From an uncultured Flavobacteriaceae bacterium (GTDB taxonomy: Bacteria; Bacteroidota; Bacteroidia; Flavobacteriales; Flavobacteriaceae), in the NCBI GenBank assembly GCA_947488345.1, contig CANKZQ010000007.1:124001-188000 (forward strand): a stretch of DNA of 64,000 nt, given 5' to 3'. Position 1 is the first letter of the stretch, and every line of letters starts with the position of its first letter. Made by a program: the position numbers and the translations under genes. Shown in pieces: positions 61,737 through 64,000 of the stretch. The notes beneath the pieces are model-generated. The model saw only the letters and a program-made list of their open reading frames with translations, was not told where the DNA came from and did no database searches.

Positions 61737-61880
61737 GGTTTGTGTATGGTTTCGTTGTGTTTGGCACTAAGTTAGTAAAAAGAAACAAACGTTTGAAGGA
61801 TCCTAATGAATTTTCGGATAAACCATTATCGTACTCTACAATGACACGAGGATAGTAAGCTGGCGAAGTAATTATAGATG
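61737..61880 (-). repeat. Array element, chimera of families I and II
   Basis: The first 45 bases (GTTTGTGTATGGTT, then GGCACTAAG and AAAAAG) follow family II, while the end TGGCGAAGTAATTATAG (61861-61877) follows the right end of family I (TGGCGAAGCAGTTATAG at 57971). AATGACACGAG in the middle also occurs at 56258. The gap between the exported protein and the Imm26-like gene thus holds a mosaic. Confidence 0.55.
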
Positions 61881-61893
61881 TTTTTATGTGCTT

Positions 61894-62346
61894 TTATTTC
61901 CATTCAGATAACTTCCAGTTTTCCTCGAGTCTTTCAATGATTAGAGTGTCATTCATTATTCCGTGTGGAGATAATCTTAGTTGTTTTTTACTTAATTCTG
62001 TTTTGAATTTTCTTTTTAAGGTCTTTCTATTAACTATGAACCACCCTAAGAATTCATCCCCAATTATATGCTTGCTTCTAACTAAATCTGAAACTTTAAA
62101 ATTTCGAGGAATTCTATAGTTTCCTATTTTCTCCACGATCTTTTTTCGTAAGGCAGCTCTCAATGGGAATCCAGTACACCATCTTTCTTTTTTATCGATC
62201 TCAAATTGTGTTATTGTACTATTTTCAGAAATCGGATCTAAAACTCTTATGTATTCAATTCCCATTGAATCAAGTTCAGTAAATTGTAAAAATCCAAACC
62301 CAATTTTGGTTGAGATTTTAAAAATGTCTCCAGGAGTAATGTTCAT
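61894..62346 (-). CDS. Hypothetical protein, Imm26-like
   Basis: A 150-residue soluble protein. The N terminus TPGDIFKISTKIGFGFLQF resembles immunity protein 26 (Imm26), which neutralises polymorphic toxins; the rest is Lys-rich with FLGWFIVNRKTLKRKFK and a C-terminal WKLSEWK. The call rests on the N-terminal pattern only. A stray immunity gene would fit a cassette-type array. No toxin gene is seen next to it. Confidence 0.5.
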   Translation of the reverse strand: MNITPGDIFKISTKIGFGFLQFTELDSMGIEYIRVLDPISENSTITQFEIDKKERWCTGFPLRAALRKKIVEKIGNYRIPRNFKVSDLVRSKHIIGDEFLGWFIVNRKTLKRKFKTELSKKQLRLSPHGIMNDTLIIERLEENWKLSEWK

Positions 62347-62365
62347 TCGTTAAATGCACAAAAAG

Positions 62366-62490
62366 GTTTGTGTATGGTTCGTTACGTAAGCCACTAAGAT
62401 AGCGAAAAAGCATAGGAGCAAGGAAATCCGCTAAGATTTTCAAGCCATCCTTTAAATAAAGTAGAATTCATTATAAGCGATGTTACTTGC
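62366..62490 (-). repeat. Array repeat, family II copy 2
   Basis: The second copy of the element at 60886-61012. Shared blocks include GTTTGTGTATGGTT (62366 on) and TCCGCTAAGATTTTCA (62427-62442), in the same order and spacing. A further 140 bp up to the serine hydrolase stop holds nothing I recognise. Confidence 0.8.
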
Positions 62491-62633
62491 TGTTTTTTAT
62501 GTGTTGAATTGATTAATCGACCAAAATTATTTAAAACTCCTTATTTCTCATACTAATTCTTGTAGATAAGTATAGTATTTTTCCTCAAAGTTAGAATCCA
62601 TCCATTCCATAAAAACGTAGTTAGATGAATTCT

Positions 62634-64000
62634 TTAATCTATTTTTTCAAACATATTACTAGCTCCAAATGCCATGTGGATGATTTTTCCTTTTTTATTT
62701 TCTAGGAAACCGAGCATTCTTGTTCCACTATCATTTTTGAATAATAAAGGCTCTACTTGATAAAACTTTTCACCAAATACGGTTATGGTGTAATCATTAT
62801 TAACTTTTATTTGTTCAGGACTAGGTTTCCAAGCATTTTCACACGTATGGCAATAAGTAGACCACATATAGGTGCCTGCAAATTTAGATAAGTCATTTTT
62901 TAACCGTGTGTATTTAAATTTCTCTTTTGGATTTGGGTTAAAAAAATTAAGTATAGTATTAAGCACGATGTATCTAAGTCGACTTCCTTCATGGTGATTA
63001 ACTACATATATACCCATGTTTTTATCTGGAATTAATGCCATATAACCACTAAATCCAAGCATATCTCCACCATGACTTACGGTTCTTAAACCTTGGGCAT
63101 ATTCTTCGTAAAAACCATAACAAAACGATTCGACTTTTGGATGTATTGCGAGCTGTGGTTTTAGCATCGCCAATGCATTTTTCTTTGACAATACTTGTTT
63201 CCCTTTAAACTTTCCTAGGTTTAAATACATCTGGATATAATTGCCCATATCTGTAACGGTACTATTTATTTCAGATGCAGGATATGTATGATAAAATTCC
63301 CAAGGCATTGGTACATTAATTCCATTTCTATATTCATATCCTATAGATGCATAGTCTTCATTCTTTTTATTGAGTGTCATGTTAGTCATATCCATATGTA
63401 GAGGCTTCCATATATTTTCTTGCATATATGCCTCTAAAGATATACCACTAATATCTTCAACTAATAAACCTGCTAAGGCAATTCCAAAAGTAGAATACGA
63501 TGAAACAATACCAGGTTCTCTTAAACGAACAAGTTTATCTTTTAAAAATTGTTTTAGAGGTATTTTTTCTTCCTCATCATATACGACTCGACCGCGTAAT
63601 TCATCAAAACCAGCACTATGATTTAATAAATGAGTTGCAGTGACTGGTTTCTTAAAAGTATTTGGAACTTTAACAGATTTCAAATAAGTATTTACATCTT
63701 TATTTAAGTCTATTTTCTTATCATCTGCTAATTGAAGTAAGGCCAAAGTAGTAAATGTCTTTGTTACGGATCCAATTCTAAAAATGGTAGAATCTGGGTC
63801 TACTTGTTTTATGTTGCCTCCTAATGATGTATAGCCATAGCCTTTTTTTAGCAGTATTTTCCCATCTTTAACAATGATGAATGCCAAGCCAGGTATGTGT
63901 CGAGATTCCATATTAGATTGAATTACAGAATCTAGTTTGGCTTCTAGTAGTTTTACTGAATATAAATTGGTTTGGCCGATTAAGGGTGTTGTGAATTGTA
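62634..64000 (-). CDS. Serine hydrolase, beta-lactamase family (5' end outside window)
   Basis: The visible part is over 450 residues. The reading frame stays open through the right window edge (LDSVIQ precedes the Met at 63911), so the true start and the likely signal peptide lie outside. Motifs: SVTK (48-51 counted from that Met), YSTFG for the Tyr motif, and SHGGDMLGFSGYM for the H-G-G motif. A C-terminal domain of about 100 residues follows (CHTCENAW and GEKFYQVEPL). Substrate unknown. It continues the co-oriented array. Confidence 0.85.
   Translation of the reverse strand, partial: QFTTPLIGQTNLYSVKLLEAKLDSVIQSNMESRHIPGLAFIIVKDGKILLKKGYGYTSLGGNIKQVDPDSTIFRIGSVTKTFTTLALLQLADDKKIDLNKDVNTYLKSVKVPNTFKKPVTATHLLNHSAGFDELRGRVVYDEEEKIPLKQFLKDKLVRLREPGIVSSYSTFGIALAGLLVEDISGISLEAYMQENIWKPLHMDMTNMTLNKKNEDYASIGYEYRNGINVPMPWEFYHTYPASEINSTVTDMGNYIQMYLNLGKFKGKQVLSKKNALAMLKPQLAIHPKVESFCYGFYEEYAQGLRTVSHGGDMLGFSGYMALIPDKNMGIYVVNHHEGSRLRYIVLNTILNFFNPNPKEKFKYTRLKNDLSKFAGTYMWSTYCHTCENAWKPSPEQIKVNNDYTITVFGEKFYQVEPLLFKNDSGTRMLGFLENKKGKIIHMAFGASNMFEKID

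Noticed and set aside
62550-62615. Short frame coding MEWMDSNFEEKYYTYLQELV on the minus strand
   Set aside because: Only 20 residues, no ribosome binding or coupling signal, and it could be a tail remnant; not enough to call a gene.
56342-64000. A classical integron with attC sites
   Set aside because: The layout is similar, but the conserved RYYYAAC and GTTRRRY core sites are not found at the element ends and no intI-type integrase is in the window.
1-64000. CRISPR array, prophage, IS element or rRNA
   Set aside because: No regularly spaced identical direct repeats, phage structural genes, transposases or rRNA sequence were seen anywhere in the window.

Overview
The window looks like chromosomal DNA from a member of the Flavobacteriaceae (Bacteroidota). 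The evidence is AT-rich sequence, almost no Shine-Dalgarno sites, several -7 boxes of the Bacteroidota type (TAnnTTTG), many lipoproteins with short Ser-Cys lipoboxes, a TonB receptor next to an HmuY haemophore, LytTR and HisKA_3/LuxR signalling, an OlsF-type fused aminolipid acyltransferase, and Bacteroidota families such as DUF3127, DUF4331 and DUF6607. Names were assigned by reading motifs; no database search was run.

Layout. 1-9757 is a minus-strand run of exported hydrolases: two serine hydrolases of the beta-lactamase fold, a membrane amidohydrolase, a LytTR regulator, an M1 aminopeptidase, a subtilisin lipoprotein and an MBL-fold hydrolase. 10015-26572 is mostly core metabolism: tRNA-Cys, folB, an FMN glutamate-synthase domain protein, fbp, two aspartate kinases, olsF, gpsA, an MFS exporter, a molybdopterin oxidoreductase operon, fabD and yhhQ. 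26569-29488 is a compact five-gene signalling cassette: lipoprotein, 7-TM protein, a 59-residue membrane protein, a histidine kinase with no sensor domain, and a LuxR-type regulator. Its upstream region holds tandem palindromes and paired direct repeats. 29824-42142 is again housekeeping (purK, greA, HIT, a histidine kinase, aat, lspA, mazG-like, aroA) with a large VPS10/BNR-repeat exported protein.

42248-47545 is a haem/iron-type uptake locus: a thioredoxin-like protein, DUF6607, a TonB receptor, HmuY, DoxX, a 47-residue Cys-rich peptide, and a Cys-containing small protein. 47626-52091 has an ECF sigma and anti-sigma pair followed by a convergent set: a mini outer-membrane protein, a TPR lipoprotein and two DUF4331 proteins. 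52382-56015 has a DUF1579-like protein, an M19-like dipeptidase, a Nudix hydrolase and an RluA-type pseudouridine synthase.

56342 to the right edge is different. It holds seven single, unrelated, co-oriented genes: two serine hydrolases, an alpha/beta hydrolase, a gluzincin-like lipoprotein, a membrane protein, an exported protein and an Imm26-like protein. Most of the gaps between them carry recurring elements of about 120 bp with inverted-repeat ends. This cassette-like array has no integrase in view. It and the split sensory cassette at 26.6-29.5 kb are the two best candidates for something undescribed.
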